Assembly (NCBI GenBank): GCA_964492185.1 | Contig: CAZBJH010000072.1 | Coordinates: forward strand, 1 to 17,228 | DNA: 17,228 nt | Source of the DNA: JAFGSZ01 sp964492185 | GTDB lineage: Bacteria > Bacteroidota > Bacteroidia > Bacteroidales > UBA10428 | Direction of reading: 5' to 3' | Shown: positions 15,920 to 17,228 of the stretch, in pieces | How positions within the stretch are numbered: position 1 is the stretch's first letter | How the letters are laid out: each line of letters opens with the position of its first letter | Notes under the pieces: generated by a model | The model's database searches: none | Told to the model about the DNA's origin: nothing | The model's input: the letters and a program-made list of their open reading frames with translations, nothing else | Translations under genes and position numbers: made by a program

Positions 15920-16882
15920 TCACCTGATGATCTCGTGAAGTAGCCATTCATCGGGATTCAACAGTTTGTCAAGCACAACACCTGACACCTTGAAAACTGT
16001 TCCATGGCGGATACCTTCCGGAAAAGATACCGAATCGGATATGTCCGTCCAGTTTTCCATATCCTGTGATCTCACAGCACCAAAACGGTTTTGCCGGTAT
16101 TTATCGAAGTAAACATATACATAGGAATCAACTTCCAGTGCTGTCGGACCCTCAGCCCAATAATCCCCGGTAATGGGTTCAGATACTTCTGCAGGATAAG
16201 GGCCTGCCGGATCGGAGGAGGATGTAACACGTATGTTCTTTTCGGGTGGGACCGAATTTTCATTCTTTACAAACATGTAATAAATGTCATTCTGCTCCAA
16301 AATGGTGACATCAATAACACTGAAATCAGGATTGAAAAACATCTGTGTTTCGCTAAAATTTTCGAAATCGGAAGTAGTGGTATAATACATCCTGTGGTTC
16401 AGCCCCTCTTCACTTTCACTCGTATTTACTTCCGAGTGCCTTCCAGGGATAGTGGTAGCCCAGAAGATCAGAAATTGTTCGTTTCCCTCGTCATAGAATA
16501 GCTCCGGTGCCCAGCAGTTCTTTGCCTCAGGCTCATGCTCCATCACAGGTATGGCCTTTTGCTCCGACCAGTTGATAAGATCTTCAGACGAGGCATGCCC
16601 AATATGCCTGTCCCACCAGCCGGTGGTCCATACCATATGAAATGTCCCATCAGGCCCCTGGATAATGCATGGATCACGCATCAGCTTATCTTTCCCTACA
16701 TCAGGGATTAAAAAAGAATTCCCGTCATTAAGAGCTTCCCATTGAAGGGCATCCCGGCTGTATGCCAGGTGAAGACCATCTTCGCCGTTTCCGGTAAAAT
16801 AGGAAAAAATTAAAGCTTCTTCCATATTCTGCTGGCAGGATAACAATAAAAATACTGCAATAAAAAAAGTTGTAACTCTCAT
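15920..16882 (-). CDS. GH43 family five-bladed propeller lipoprotein
   Basis: Probable glycoside hydrolase of family GH43 or a close five-bladed beta-propeller relative; characterised members act on beta-xylosides, alpha-L-arabinofuranosides or galactans. It has 320 residues. The signal peptide MRVTTFFIAVFLLLSC ends in lipobox LLSC with Cys16, so it is exported and lipid-anchored. Candidate catalytic acids fall where the family expects them: Asp70 in MRDPCII, Asp191 in SVIDVTIL and Glu244 in WAEGPTALE; the WAPEL motif (124-128) also fits. There is no C-terminal accessory domain. It is the first gene of the likely GH43-GH31-rhaM operon, with a promoter candidate upstream. Subfamily and substrate cannot be read from the sequence. 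Confidence 0.85.
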   Translation of the reverse strand: MRVTTFFIAVFLLLSCQQNMEEALIFSYFTGNGEDGLHLAYSRDALQWEALNDGNSFLIPDVGKDKLMRDPCIIQGPDGTFHMVWTTGWWDRHIGHASSEDLINWSEQKAIPVMEHEPEAKNCWAPELFYDEGNEQFLIFWATTIPGRHSEVNTSESEEGLNHRMYYTTTSDFENFSETQMFFNPDFSVIDVTILEQNDIYYMFVKNENSVPPEKNIRVTSSSDPAGPYPAEVSEPITGDYWAEGPTALEVDSYVYVYFDKYRQNRFGAVRSQDMENWTDISDSVSFPEGIRHGTVFKVSGVVLDKLLNPDEWLLHEIIR

Positions 16883-16904
16883 ATTAAATATGATTTTGGA
16901 AAGC

Positions 16905-16935
16905 TAAATATAACACAAATCCTTCATAGGCGCAA
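16905..16935 (-). promoter_or_regulatory. Candidate promoter of the GH43-GH31-rhaM operon
   Basis: On the minus strand TTG (16935-16933) is followed after exactly 20 bases by TATATTTA (16912-16905), one base from the Bacteroidota -7 consensus TAnnTTTG with its usual spacing. Transcription would start a few bases on, leaving a leader of roughly 15 bases before the ATG at 16882. Confidence 0.4.
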
Positions 16936-17048
16936 GAATTGTTGCCACAACACAAGCCCTAATTATCACCCCGCGGTAGTTCAATATCTTCTCAGGAGGA
17001 AGTTAACAAATAAACAATCGGAAATAAACCGGTATAATCCCTGCTTAC

Positions 17049-17073
17049 AATGGAACCTTCTGAACAGGCACTA
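17049..17073 (+). repeat. Inner right-half fragment of the dispersed repeat
   Basis: AATGGAACCTTCTGAACAG is an exact 19-base match to copy 1 (within 1945-1966), followed by GCACTA in place of ACACAT. No clear left half is present in the 160 bases before it, apart from a weak resemblance just upstream. Orientation is the same as in the full copies. Confidence 0.5.
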
Positions 17074-17075
17074 AA

Positions 17076-17145
17076 TAGAGTCTGTCAATAAACTCGCGGT
17101 GTTTGTTCAGAATGTTCGAGATCAAGGCGCGTGAACCGAACGAAG
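17076..17145 (-). repeat. Related repeat element in the opposite orientation
   Basis: Positions 17076-17095 are the exact reverse complement of 13036-13055. The following GTGTTTGTTCAGAATGTT and CAAGGCGCG resemble, read on this strand, the complement of the right half of the full repeat (GTGTCTGTTCAGAAAGTT, CAAGGCTCGCG). It therefore looks like a diverged member of the family in inverted orientation. It runs straight into the palindromic array. Confidence 0.5.
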
Positions 17146-17146
17146 T

Positions 17147-17228
17147 GAGCTCTTGAACTCAATTTTAAATGAGCTCTTGAACTCAATTTTAAATGAGTTC
17201 AAGAACTCACTTTTAAAAGTGAGCTCTT
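17147..17228. repeat. Tandem palindromic array cut by the window end
   Basis: Two identical 24-base units (17147-17170 and 17171-17194) each contain GAGCTCTTGAACTC followed by AATTTTAAAT. A third, variant unit (17195-17220) has GAGTTCAAGAACTC and ACTTTTAAAAGT; the latter is a perfect palindrome and the former is palindromic around a central AA. A fourth unit begins at 17221 with GAGCTCTT. The units follow one another without spacers. Confidence 0.8.

Noticed and set aside
17147..17228. CRISPR array
   Set aside because: The units are contiguous, with no unique spacers between repeats, and no cas gene is present.

Overview
The window looks like a chromosomal segment of a Bacteroidota bacterium, probably a free-living glycan degrader of the Bacteroidales/Marinilabiliales type. 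This rests on several signs: lipoprotein-type glycoside hydrolases (GH106, GH43), few Shine-Dalgarno sites, AT-rich spacers, and promoter candidates resembling the Bacteroidota TTG / TAnnTTTG pattern. The lineage is inferred from gene content; there is no rRNA or marker gene to fix it.

Left part (1-2510): a minus-strand pair encodes a PQQ-type sugar (glucose/sorbosone) dehydrogenase lipoprotein and a membrane-anchored class I cytochrome c, joined by an ATGA overlap. A 685-base spacer follows. It holds a 166-bp dispersed repeat, a possible gene remnant and AT-rich DNA.

Plus-strand block (2511-6876): a small acidic protein and a four-helix membrane protein, whose start lies in a 21-bp tandem repeat, precede three genes joined by 4-base overlaps. 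These are a KynB-like cyclase/hydrolase, a SAM methyltransferase and a 661-residue membrane-anchored protein with C-terminal MORN/YwqK-type repeats. The three overlapping genes are very probably translated together; their common function is not known to me.

Right part (6901-16882, all minus strand): a GH106 alpha-L-rhamnosidase lipoprotein with a stranded GH43 C-terminal fragment just beyond its stop, a GlsB/YeaQ membrane protein, CorA, glutamate formimidoyltransferase, then an L-rhamnose mutarotase, a GH31 glycosidase and a GH43 lipoprotein. GH43, GH31 and RhaM form a likely operon. With the GH106 enzyme they suggest release of L-rhamnose (and probably xylose, arabinose or glucose units) from plant or algal glycans, and conversion of the released beta-rhamnose to the alpha anomer. 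No SusC/SusD pair, regulator or rhamnose catabolic gene is visible here.

A family of dispersed non-coding repeats is found at five places: two full 166-bp copies (about 89% identical, no gaps) and three partial or decayed copies, all in the same orientation. A related element in the opposite orientation and a palindromic tandem array close the window. These repeats, the GH43 remnant, and the overlapping cyclase-methyltransferase-MORN genes are the least explained parts of the window.
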